Of a stretch of DNA of 6,951 nucleotides, positions 1 through 6,144 are shown piece by piece. The stretch is from an uncultured Lachnospiraceae bacterium (GTDB lineage Bacteria; Bacillota; Clostridia; Lachnospirales; Lachnospiraceae), in contig CABRSG010000121.1 in the NCBI GenBank assembly GCA_902473545.1, positions 1 to 6,951 of the forward strand, written 5' to 3'. The first letter of the stretch is position 1. Each line of letters opens with the position of its first letter. The notes under the pieces are model-generated. The model made no database searches. It saw nothing but the letters and a program-made list of their open reading frames with translations, and was not told the origin of the DNA. The translations under genes were made by a program, and so were the position numbers.

Positions 1-1324
1 CGTACATATCCGCCAGCTCCGGCGCAATTTCATGCTGATCGTTCAGCCTGTCGTCAATGGCGATTGTCAGATGCGCAACCTCCGGCATCTTCTCATCCCG
101 GATCAGGGTATAACCGCCGATTTCCGGATAATCATTTCCGTCTATATTTGCCGTGCCGTACAGGACGCCGCTTTTATCTTCCTTCAGCGTGATACCCCTG
201 ATCGCCATGGTATAAGTGTTCAGCCGCTCAAAATGTGTTTCGGCCGTTTCTTTGAAATGCGGAACCAACTTTACGCTGTCCTGCGAAAGCTGTGCATTGA
301 CAGGTGTATCGCCCGCATCGCGAGTGTCTGCGAGCAGCTTTTCTCCTTCCTCTCCCGGCTCCATGATGCGGACATGTGAAAGAAGCTTTTCCAGACTCTG
401 GTTAAGTTTCGGCTGCCCCGTTTCAGATTCTTCGTCTTTTTCTGCATCAGTGTCCGAAGACGTACCGCCTGCAGCGCCGCCAGACAATGCATCGTTGATA
501 TTCATATAGTCGTCCGCCTCCGTAATCAGCTGCTCCTCGTCAGAATTTCCCGCTGCTCCCTCCGTCTGCACACTGTTCTCCGGCTGTGCGGCCGTTTCCG
601 TCTGCGCAGTATCCTCCGTCTGTGCGGCATTTTCTGACTGCGCAGTGGTTTCCGGCTGTGCGGCGTCCCCTGACTGCACAGTCGCTTCCGGCTGCACGGC
701 ATTTTCTGACTGCACAGTCGTCTCCGGCTGCACGGTCACTTCCACCTGCTGCGCATCCGCGCTCCCCTGCGCAGTATCTGCGCTTGCAAGAAGCATATTC
801 TCCGCCGGAATCATCCGCGCCTCTTCATCATCGCCAATGTCCAGACCGCCCGGCAGTGACACATCCGGTCCGAGGAGCTTGGTCTCCTCGTCTGCCGACT
901 TTTCTACTGGCGTCGTATTTCTCAGCTTTTTCAGATCCGCCTCGGCAGATTCTATCTCCAGCTCGATCTCCTGCACCGTCAGCTCCTGCAGTTCGAGATC
1001 AAGCTCGAGCAGCGTTGTATCGTAGCTCAGAAGCTTGTCTCCGATCTTTACCTCATCGCCCTGCGTTACATAGACGTCCTTGATCACCTTATCCTCAGGA
1101 ACATATACCTGCTGGCTGACATCAGAAACTACCGTGCCGTACACGCTGTCGTTAGAGTAATTGATCCAGTCCGCCCCGTTGAGCTGCGATACCGGATATA
1201 CCTCGACACTCTGTCCGCTGTTCTTCAGGAAATAGCGGACGCCGACTGTGATTCCTCCCCCCAGCACTGCAAGCACCAGCAGCAGAATGATCACATTTCT
1301 GATCCTTTTTTTCGTCTTCTTCAT
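1..1324 (-). CDS. HlyD/MacA-like membrane-anchored adaptor protein with hexapeptide repeats, partial (3' end beyond left edge)
   Basis: Reading leftward from an ATG at 1324, the frame stays open for 441 codons to the window edge, so the C-terminus is missing. The N-terminus is a short basic stretch followed by one hydrophobic helix (about residues 9-31), which suggests a membrane anchor with the rest outside. Residues about 61-101 resemble the first half of a biotinyl-lipoyl barrel-sandwich domain (VYVTQGDEVKIGDKLLSYD), as in HlyD/MacA adaptors, and residues about 104-136 form a Leu/Glu-rich helix like the start of the adaptor hairpin. Where the returning helix is expected there is instead a low-complexity region: acidic linker, ten hexapeptide repeats (197-256), then more acidic linker. 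A compact segment follows (about 367-441; VLYGTANIDG, EIGGY) that I do not recognise. The start lies 6 nt after the ATPase stop, with a GGGGGT-like ribosome site overlapping that stop, so the two are co-transcribed and probably coupled. The adaptor assignment rests on the N-terminal third only. Confidence 0.8.
   Translation of the reverse strand, partial: MKKTKKRIRNVIILLLVLAVLGGGITVGVRYFLKNSGQSVEVYPVSQLNGADWINYSNDSVYGTVVSDVSQQVYVPEDKVIKDVYVTQGDEVKIGDKLLSYDTTLLELDLELQELTVQEIELEIESAEADLKKLRNTTPVEKSADEETKLLGPDVSLPGGLDIGDDEEARMIPAENMLLASADTAQGSADAQQVEVTVQPETTVQSENAVQPEATVQSGDAAQPETTAQSENAAQTEDTAQTETAAQPENSVQTEGAAGNSDEEQLITEADDYMNINDALSGGAAGGTSSDTDAEKDEESETGQPKLNQSLEKLLSHVRIMEPGEEGEKLLADTRDAGDTPVNAQLSQDSVKLVPHFKETAETHFERLNTYTMAIRGITLKEDKSGVLYGTANIDGNDYPEIGGYTLIRDEKMPEVAHLTIAIDDRLNDQHEIAPELADMY
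557..736 (-). repeat. Ten tandem 18-bp units (five 36-bp superunits) coding hexapeptide repeats
   Basis: Ten 18-bp units lie end to end without gaps inside the adaptor-like gene and encode [T/A/S][V/A]Q[P/S/T][E/G]x, for example TVQPET, TVQSEN, AAQPET, TAQSEN. Gln at position 3 is invariant, and Glu at position 5 is kept in nine of ten. On the plus strand successive units alternate between two ends (…GCGGC or similar, and …CAGT or similar), so the true period looks like 36 bp. Units near 629-736 are more alike than those near 557-628, which suggests recent local duplication at one end. All units are multiples of three, so copy changes would alter length and not frame. Confidence 0.93.
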
Positions 1325-1330
1325 ACCTGT

Positions 1331-2005
1331 TTACCCCCGTTTTTCCGAAAGCTCCCCGTCGAAAATATAAACGATCCGCTTTGCGTGCTGCGCAACCCCG
1401 GAATCATGTGTGATCATGACTACCGTCACACCCTCCTCATTGAGTTTGTGAAACAGCTCCATTACCTGGATACTGGATTTAGAATCCAGCGCACCGGTCG
1501 GCTCGTCTGCCAGAAGGATCTTCGGATTGTTGACCATGGCGCGCGCAATCGCTACCCTCTGCTTTTGTCCGCCGGACAACTGCGTCGGCAGAAAGTCCAT
1601 ACGATCTCCAAGCCCGACTTTTTCCAGCGCCTGCGCAGCCCGCCTCTTCCGCTCTCTTTTGGAGATGCCGGCATACACAAGCGGAAGCGCCACATTGTCC
1701 AGCGCCGTCTGACGCGGCAGAAGCTGGAAGGGCTGGAATACGAACCCGATGTTATGAAGCCGTTCTTCCGCAATCTCATTATCCGACAATCCAAGAATAT
1801 TCTTTCCATTCAGAAGGAATGTTCCCTTCGTCGGTTCATCCAGGCATCCGATGATGTTCATCAGCGTGGATTTCCCGGAACCGGAAGGTCCCATAATCGC
1901 CACATATTCACCCTCTTCCACGTGAAGCGTGACATCCTTCAGGACCGGCACGACCATCTTTCCGGTAATATAATCTTTGTAGATATTGTCCAACTGTAAA
2001 ATCAT
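1331..2005 (-). CDS. ABC transporter ATP-binding protein, MacB/LolD type
   Basis: A 224-residue nucleotide-binding subunit that would hydrolyse ATP on the cytoplasmic face to drive an FtsX/MacB-fold permease. All the key motifs are intact: Walker A GPSGSGKST (39-47), Q-loop Gln91 in FVFQPFQLLP, signature LSGGQKQR (143-150), Walker B ILLADEP (163-169) with catalytic Glu168, D-loop ALD (172-174) and switch His200 in ITHD. The stretch around 91-113 (LLPRQTALDNVALPLVYAG) is typical of the MacB/LolD/FtsE-like branch that works with extracytoplasmic adaptors, and the length is normal for it. The start has a good ribosome site (GAGGGG about 6 nt upstream). It lies 67 bp after the first adaptor and 6 nt before the second adaptor-like gene. 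No permease domain is fused to it and none is in the window. The substrate cannot be read from the sequence; peptide, antibiotic or lipid export are all possible. Confidence 0.96.
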   Translation of the reverse strand: MILQLDNIYKDYITGKMVVPVLKDVTLHVEEGEYVAIMGPSGSGKSTLMNIIGCLDEPTKGTFLLNGKNILGLSDNEIAEERLHNIGFVFQPFQLLPRQTALDNVALPLVYAGISKRERKRRAAQALEKVGLGDRMDFLPTQLSGGQKQRVAIARAMVNNPKILLADEPTGALDSKSSIQVMELFHKLNEEGVTVVMITHDSGVAQHAKRIVYIFDGELSEKRG

Positions 2006-2046
2006 ATGTTTCCCCTCTTTTATTGAAGCGCGGCCTTTCCTTTTCC

Positions 2047-2062
2047 CGCCCGGAAGCGGGCG
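2047..2062 (-). other. Intercistronic GC-rich hairpin between adaptor and ATPase
   Basis: A perfect 6-bp inverted repeat (CGCCCG / CGGGCG) with a 4-nt loop lies about ten bases after the adaptor stop. On the transcript it would form a stable small hairpin, but a purine-rich stretch follows it and there is no U-run, so it is not a standard terminator. It could stabilise or mark a processing point in the mRNA and so set different levels of adaptor and ATPase. That role is inference. Confidence 0.4.
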
Positions 2063-2072
2063 CAGAAAATCT

Positions 2073-3488
2073 CTACGGCTCCTCTTCTACGATCGCTCCG
2101 GCATCGTCGCCGTCCAGGAATAAGCTTTCGTCATAACCATCGTCGATCACATCCATACCGGACGGATCGTCGTAGTCGTCGTCCAGTGTACCCATATCAT
2201 AGCCTTCATCGCCGCTGTAATCGTAGCTGTCATACATCGTGCCGGTATCCTGCTCAACATTGCGTATGACGCTCTGCCCCTCCTGCAGTCCCTCATACGG
2301 AATAGTGATATAATCATCCGCCGTCAGTCCGTCAAGGATCTCATACTGCCCGAGATCTTCGTCGAAATCGCCGAGCATGACCCCGCGTTTTTCCAGGCGG
2401 TCCTTATTGTCTGCCGCCCATACATAAGGAGTTACCTGACCCTCTTCATCCGTCAGCAGATAATAGGCATCCAGCCACATACCGCTGCGCTCCTCCGTCT
2501 GTCCGTTATCCGGCTCCACGTATACATGCTGTCCGAGCATCAGACCGGAAGAATCCTCCAGATCCACATAGAACGGATAGGAGCTGGAATTCGACATGGA
2601 GCTGTCGCCGCTTCCATAATAGTAAACATTGCTCTGGCTGGTCTGTGCGCTGTCTGTATCGATCGACTCTACCGTCCCCTTCCAGGTGAGAGATTCGTCT
2701 ACACGGGAATGCGCGATGACCTCGCTGCCCACCTGCAGCTCCGCCATGTTCTGCTCATTAATCAGGCCTTTAATGCGGTATTCGCCGGTCGCCATGATCG
2801 TAATGTACGCGTTTGCGTTTTCATCCGAGCTGCCGTCCATTCCGCTCATTCCGCTCACATCGCTGCTTCCGTCACTGCTGCCGGAATTATTTTTATTAAT
2901 TGTTTTCACCACGCCCTGCAGCTCGCTGGTAACTACGGAATTTGCGATCTGCTTTTTCAAGCTCTCCAGCTCCGCCTGCTTGCTCTTGATATTGTACTCC
3001 GCGCGCCGGATGGAGTTCTGCGCCGTAAGGATCGAAGTCGTGTAAGCGCGCTTCTCACTGTCCGACACCTGTGCGCGCTCTTTTTCATACTGCGCGATCG
3101 TGGCCTTTGTGGACTCGATCTCGATCTCGTAGTTTTCAATGTCGATCTCAAGCTGCGTGATGCTGTCCTGCGCCTCGTCGGTGTCGTAGGAAAAAAGCTT
3201 CGTCCCCACGTTGACCTCCTGCCCGACAGCAACAAAGGTATCCTTCACCTTCAGGCCGCTTGCCACCTCCACGCCGACCGTCCGCTGCGCTTCCACCACG
3301 CCCGAAAAACGGCTGCTGCGCCCGGTGCTTGAAATGCCGGTGATCATTCCTACAGAATCAACAAATACTGTATTTTCGGAATCAACGGACTGCCCCGCAT
3401 CCCGGAATTTAAAGTACCAGACTGCCGTACCCGCGCCCGCCGCCAGAATTATGATTAGTAATATGATCCATATTTTTTTCCTCTTCAT
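2073..3488 (-). CDS. HlyD/MacA-family efflux adaptor (membrane fusion protein)
   Basis: A 471-residue adaptor that would bridge an ABC permease and the extracytoplasmic space. Order of parts: basic N-terminus and one membrane helix (about 6-25); first barrel-sandwich half (about 61-101; VGQEVNVGTKLFSYD); long coiled-coil hairpin (about 105-182); second barrel-sandwich strand (about 186-198; LQGVVKTIN); a Gly/Ser/Met-rich loop (about 200-225); beta-barrel domain (about 226-325; ITIMATGEYRIKG); membrane-proximal domain (about 336-410); and an acidic Asp/Gly/Tyr-rich tail (about 411-471). I chose the ATG at 3488 because a strong AGGGGAG site lies about 10 nt upstream and the next codons give the classic MKRKK-hydrophobic start. 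An in-frame ATG at 3527 adds 13 residues, but it has no good ribosome site and overlaps a candidate -10 box. It is the first gene of a run that continues into the ATPase and a second adaptor-like gene. The tail is longer and more acidic than usual for the family as I remember it. Confidence 0.92.
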   Translation of the reverse strand: MKRKKIWIILLIIILAAGAGTAVWYFKFRDAGQSVDSENTVFVDSVGMITGISSTGRSSRFSGVVEAQRTVGVEVASGLKVKDTFVAVGQEVNVGTKLFSYDTDEAQDSITQLEIDIENYEIEIESTKATIAQYEKERAQVSDSEKRAYTTSILTAQNSIRRAEYNIKSKQAELESLKKQIANSVVTSELQGVVKTINKNNSGSSDGSSDVSGMSGMDGSSDENANAYITIMATGEYRIKGLINEQNMAELQVGSEVIAHSRVDESLTWKGTVESIDTDSAQTSQSNVYYYGSGDSSMSNSSSYPFYVDLEDSSGLMLGQHVYVEPDNGQTEERSGMWLDAYYLLTDEEGQVTPYVWAADNKDRLEKRGVMLGDFDEDLGQYEILDGLTADDYITIPYEGLQEGQSVIRNVEQDTGTMYDSYDYSGDEGYDMGTLDDDYDDPSGMDVIDDGYDESLFLDGDDAGAIVEEEP

Positions 3489-3509
3489 TTTGCCGTGACT
3501 CCCCTTTCT

Positions 3510-3562
3510 AACTTCGTATCTTATCATATTTCCACTGCAAATGCACTACGAAAATCGAAGTT
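3510..3562. promoter_or_regulatory. Spaced inverted repeat in the divergent promoter region (possible operator)
   Basis: AACTTCG at 3510-3516 is matched by its reverse complement CGAAGTT at 3556-3562, with 39 bases between. The pair brackets the candidate -10 of the export operon, as an operator for a looping or two-site regulator could. Two 7-bp arms in AT-rich DNA can also arise by chance, so this is a weak call. Confidence 0.2.
3523..3528 (-). promoter_or_regulatory. Candidate -10 box for the export operon
   Basis: TATGAT on the minus strand matches five of six bases of the sigma-A -10 consensus and would start transcription roughly 28 nt before the chosen adaptor ATG at 3488. No convincing -35 is seen at 17 nt, so this promoter is weak, activator-dependent, or not real. 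It overlaps the alternative ATG at 3527, which argues against that start. Confidence 0.3.
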
Positions 3563-3606
3563 CACAAAATCTTCAGAAACAGGTGTTCTCTTTTTCCGGA
3601 AAAATT

Positions 3607-3635
3607 TGACAATTCTGCACTTTTCATATAAAATA
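3607..3635 (+). promoter_or_regulatory. Sigma-A-like promoter of the lipoprotein gene
   Basis: A perfect TTGACA (3607-3612) and TAAAAT (3630-3635, five of six) are separated by 17 bases, which is the ideal spacing. Transcription would start near 3642 and leave an untranslated leader of about 40 nt before the lipoprotein ATG. Copies of AAGTT or its complement AACTT lie just downstream at 3636-3640, 3646-3650 and 3657-3661, giving a small inverted repeat at the start site that a repressor could bind; that last point is inference. Confidence 0.75.
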
Positions 3636-3673
3636 AGTTCAACAAACTTCAATATAAGTTTCCAAAAACTATT

Positions 3674-3679
3674 AAGGAG
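3674..3679 (+). promoter_or_regulatory. Ribosome binding site of the lipoprotein gene
   Basis: AAGGAG lies 5 nt before the ATG at 3685. It fixes this start, which is also where the signal peptide begins. Confidence 0.85.
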
Positions 3680-3684
3680 AATAT

Positions 3685-4827
3685 ATGAACAGAAAAAGCT
3701 TGCTTTTGTGGCTGGTGCCCGCAGCAGCGCTGATTTTGACAGGATGCGGATATGCAGCCCCTGAAAAGGCGGTACGGCAGGAGATGGATCTTATCAAAAA
3801 GCTGGATGAATCCACTATAAAATCCTTCGTCTCCTATGAAGACATCCGCCTTTCCCATTCGGCACCGCTGGAAGTCGGTGAGGAAACGACGGAAGCCGTA
3901 AAGCTGTTTTTCAAGAATTTCACCTACAAGATCCGCTCGTCTTCCGTCAGCGACGACAGGACTTCGGCTACGGTAGATCTGGATATCACAAATCTCGACG
4001 CCCAGCAGCTCGCAAAGGATCTGTGCCGCGCCATGATCAAGGATTCTGTCACGCAGGAGGGCAGCAGCCAGCCGGAGGGCCTTGCCTCCTCCTTCGCCCT
4101 GATGAAGGAGTGTCTGGAAAACAATACCTATCCGCTCACTACGACCTCCGCCACAGTCCATCTCACAAACACAAACGGCGTCTGGCTCATCCAGGAAAGT
4201 ACCGAGCTGGAGGATGCCCTGGCCGGAGGACTGGTTTCCTATCTGCGCGATCCCTACCTGCTCTCTCCCACGGAGGTTCTGGAATGTACGCTGGAACCGT
4301 TCGCAGATTTTTCCGCGGAGGAATGGAAAAATTATCTGAAGCTGGATGATGTATTCAGTACCGGAAGCTCTCTCGCCCCGCAGATGGATAAGGTTGTGGC
4401 GGAACAGATCGCACAGTTTTTCAGCTATCATATTGAATCCGTCACCGAGGACAACGACACTGCCTCCGCCTCTGTCACGATCACCAGCCTCGATCTGCCG
4501 GAGATCATCAGCCAGTGCCGCAGCTCCCTGCTGGAATATGCGCAGACTACGGAATCCATCCGCGCAACGGATGCGGAAATCTATCAGAAATCAGCGGAAT
4601 ATCTGCTCTCCGCCCTGGAAGCCAACACACAGAGCACAGAAAGCACCATCACCATTACGCTCGTCAACAACGATTACACCTGGGAGGTGTACCTGAACGA
4701 GACCTTCTCCGACGCCCTGCTCGGGGGTATGGACGTCGCGCTGGAAAGCCTGTATGCTGCGGAGGATGCGGGCGAAGCGGCGGAAACGGAAAGTACGACT
4801 GCAGAAAGCGTCGAAGATGAACCCTAG
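3685..4827 (+). CDS. Lipoprotein with two tandem copies of an NTF2/DUF-like extracytoplasmic domain
   Basis: A 380-residue secreted protein of unknown function. The N-terminus is a lipoprotein signal peptide: basic NRK, a hydrophobic core, then lipobox LTGC with lipidated Cys21. The mature part holds two related halves (about 26-188 and 195-356). PEKAVRQEMDLIKK…KSFVSYED in the first corresponds to PTEVLECTLEPFAD…KNYLKLDD in the second; VKLFFKNFTYKI…SATVDLDITNLD to IAQFFSYHIESV…SASVTITSLDLP; and the ends ELEDALAGGLVSYL and TFSDALLGGMDVAL match. The helix-then-strands pattern with 'xATVxLxITN' resembles the NTF2-like or DUF4878/DUF5105-type domains of Clostridia lipoproteins; that family name is from memory and unverified. 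A Glu/Ala/Thr-rich tail (about 358-380) follows. It has its own strong promoter and ribosome site, is divergent from the export operon, and is convergent with hisS. It may have a cell-surface or chaperone-like role; no catalytic motif is seen. Confidence 0.9.
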   Translation: MNRKSLLLWLVPAAALILTGCGYAAPEKAVRQEMDLIKKLDESTIKSFVSYEDIRLSHSAPLEVGEETTEAVKLFFKNFTYKIRSSSVSDDRTSATVDLDITNLDAQQLAKDLCRAMIKDSVTQEGSSQPEGLASSFALMKECLENNTYPLTTTSATVHLTNTNGVWLIQESTELEDALAGGLVSYLRDPYLLSPTEVLECTLEPFADFSAEEWKNYLKLDDVFSTGSSLAPQMDKVVAEQIAQFFSYHIESVTEDNDTASASVTITSLDLPEIISQCRSSLLEYAQTTESIRATDAEIYQKSAEYLLSALEANTQSTESTITITLVNNDYTWEVYLNETFSDALLGGMDVALESLYAAEDAGEAAETESTTAESVEDEP

Positions 4828-4860
4828 TCATGGAAACATTTAAAGATTGCTTCTATACAG

Positions 4861-4895
4861 AAAAAGACTTCCCGCCTCAGCGGGAAGCCTTTTTT
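4861..4895. terminator. Bidirectional Rho-independent terminator between the lipoprotein gene and hisS
   Basis: An 8-bp perfect stem (CTTCCCGC / GCGGGAAG, 4868-4875 and 4880-4887) with a CTCA loop is flanked by an A-run on the left and a T-run on the right. It therefore gives a stem plus U-tract on both strands. The A and T runs can also pair and lengthen the stem past a single mismatch. It sits directly after the hisS stop on one side and 33 nt after the lipoprotein stop on the other, which is the expected place for convergent genes. Confidence 0.92.
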
Positions 4896-4896
4896 C

Positions 4897-6144
4897 TTAC
4901 TTAAAGAACTCCACGATCTCCGTATACCCTTCCGAAGCAAGCTGCTCCTTCTGGAATTTCTTATTTTTCTTCATCATGTTCATGCTGACACTTCCGCCCT
5001 CCGCGCGGCGCTTTTCCGCCTCGCGGAACACATCGAGAAGCTTCTCCTTCGGCATTCCTTTTTCGATCAGAAAAGCAGTTTTCTCCGCCTTTCCGGGAAT
5101 CCGGAAGTCTTTTTCCAGAAGCAGCATAACGATGCGCTCAAATCCGATGGAAAAGCCGCACGCCGGGGTCTGATTGCCAGTGAAGCGCCCGATCATCTCG
5201 TCATAGCGTCCGCCGCCGCCCACCGAACCGCCAAAGCCGTCGATGCTGATCTCAAAGATCGGACCGGTGTAGTATGACATGCCGCGTACCAGCGTAGGAT
5301 CAAACACAATATTGAATTTTGCGGTTTTTACAGCTTCTACGCTCTCGATGATCGTCTCAAGATCCGAAGCAACCGCCTCCTCCAGCACGCCTGCAAGCGT
5401 TCCGCGCAGGAAGCGCACGCCCGCAAGGTCGCCCGTCACCTTTTCAAAAAGTCCCAGATATTTCTGCACGGCCTCCTCCGGGAAGCCCTCTTTTTTCAGC
5501 TCCTCCGCGACGCCCTCCAGACCGATCTTATCCATCTTGTCCAGAATGATGAATACTGTATCATAGCTCTCCGGCGCGAATCCGCTGTACGCCGCCATCG
5601 CCTTTAATATCCGGCGGTCGTTGATGCGAATGGTGAAGTTTTCAAAATCAAGCTTTCCGACCAGCGTCGAGGTGGCAAGGATCAGCTCGATCTCCGCCAG
5701 GATGGACGGCTCGCCGAGGATATCGATATCACACTGCATGAACTGGCGGTATCTGCCTCTCTGCGGGCGGTCCGCACGCCACACATTGCCCATCTGAAGC
5801 GCCTTAAACGGCGCCGGAAGCTCGTTCGCATTGTTAGAATAATAGCGGGAAAGCGGCACCGTCAGATCATACCGCAGCCCACCGTCCACCAGATCCGCCT
5901 CACACTGTGCTGTCTCCAGCTTCAGCTTCTCGCCGCGCTTTAAGATCTTAAAGATCAGCTTCTCGTTCTCGCCGCCCTGCTTGCTGCTCAGATTCTCAAT
6001 GTGCTCCACGCACGGCGTCTCAATCGAAGAAAATCCGAATTTCCCGTAAGTTTCTTTGATCAGTCCGATCACATAATCGCGGATCTCCATCTCCCGCGGG
6101 GTAATATCCTTCATGCCGGTAACCGGCTTCTTTTTTAAGCTCAT
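4897..6144 (-). CDS. hisS: Histidine--tRNA ligase (HisRS), 'QCDxD' type with short C-terminus
   Basis: A 415-residue cytoplasmic class II synthetase that charges tRNA-His with histidine using ATP. Seen motifs: motif 1 region GFSSIETPCVEH (37-48); DLTVPLSRYY (93-102); motif 2 NVWRADRPQRGRYRQF (120-135) running into QCDIDILG (137-144); the histidine-binding HisA motif RGMSYYTG (287-294) with the catalytic Arg287; GGGRYD (309-314); and motif 3 ACGFSIGFERI (328-338). The QCDxD reading is the form I remember from eukaryotic and Bacteroidetes-like HisRS, in contrast to QLGCE in E. coli. RGMS replaces the usual RGLD. The anticodon-binding domain, from about 353, ends after KNKKFQKEQLASEGYTEIVEFFK and seems to lack the last strands (about 30-35 residues) of the usual fold. 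The start has a strong GGAGG site inside the HD gene, and its ATG overlaps that gene's TGA (ATGA), so translation is coupled. A terminator follows the stop. HisZ is less likely, because motif 2 arginines and the tRNA-type C-terminus are kept. Confidence 0.95.
   Translation of the reverse strand: MSLKKKPVTGMKDITPREMEIRDYVIGLIKETYGKFGFSSIETPCVEHIENLSSKQGGENEKLIFKILKRGEKLKLETAQCEADLVDGGLRYDLTVPLSRYYSNNANELPAPFKALQMGNVWRADRPQRGRYRQFMQCDIDILGEPSILAEIELILATSTLVGKLDFENFTIRINDRRILKAMAAYSGFAPESYDTVFIILDKMDKIGLEGVAEELKKEGFPEEAVQKYLGLFEKVTGDLAGVRFLRGTLAGVLEEAVASDLETIIESVEAVKTAKFNIVFDPTLVRGMSYYTGPIFEISIDGFGGSVGGGGRYDEMIGRFTGNQTPACGFSIGFERIVMLLLEKDFRIPGKAEKTAFLIEKGMPKEKLLDVFREAEKRRAEGGSVSMNMMKKNKKFQKEQLASEGYTEIVEFFK

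Noticed and set aside
557..736. Regular repeats that could be read as a CRISPR array
   Set aside because: The 18-bp units abut with no unique spacers, keep one reading frame, and lie inside a coding sequence.
586..1083. Open frames on the plus strand (165 and 126 codons), rich in Ser/Pro/Ala
   Set aside because: They are antisense to the repeat-bearing adaptor gene; their length comes from the codon bias and repeat structure of the real gene, with no ribosome site or recognisable protein.
2047..2062. Terminator between the adaptor and the ATPase
   Set aside because: The hairpin lacks a following U-run on the minus transcript, so it is listed only as an intercistronic hairpin.
2526..3332. 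268-codon open frame on the plus strand
   Set aside because: It lies opposite the coiled-coil and barrel parts of the adaptor and encodes a His/Leu/Arg-rich sequence typical of an antisense shadow.
3649..4431. 260-codon open frame on the minus strand opposite the lipoprotein
   Set aside because: The plus-strand gene has a promoter, ribosome site, lipobox and internal duplication; the minus frame has none and would also overlap the divergent promoter.
4897..6144. HisZ (regulatory subunit of ATP phosphoribosyltransferase) instead of HisRS
   Set aside because: Motif 2 arginines, the catalytic Arg287 and an anticodon-domain-like C-terminus are present, and no his biosynthesis gene is adjacent.
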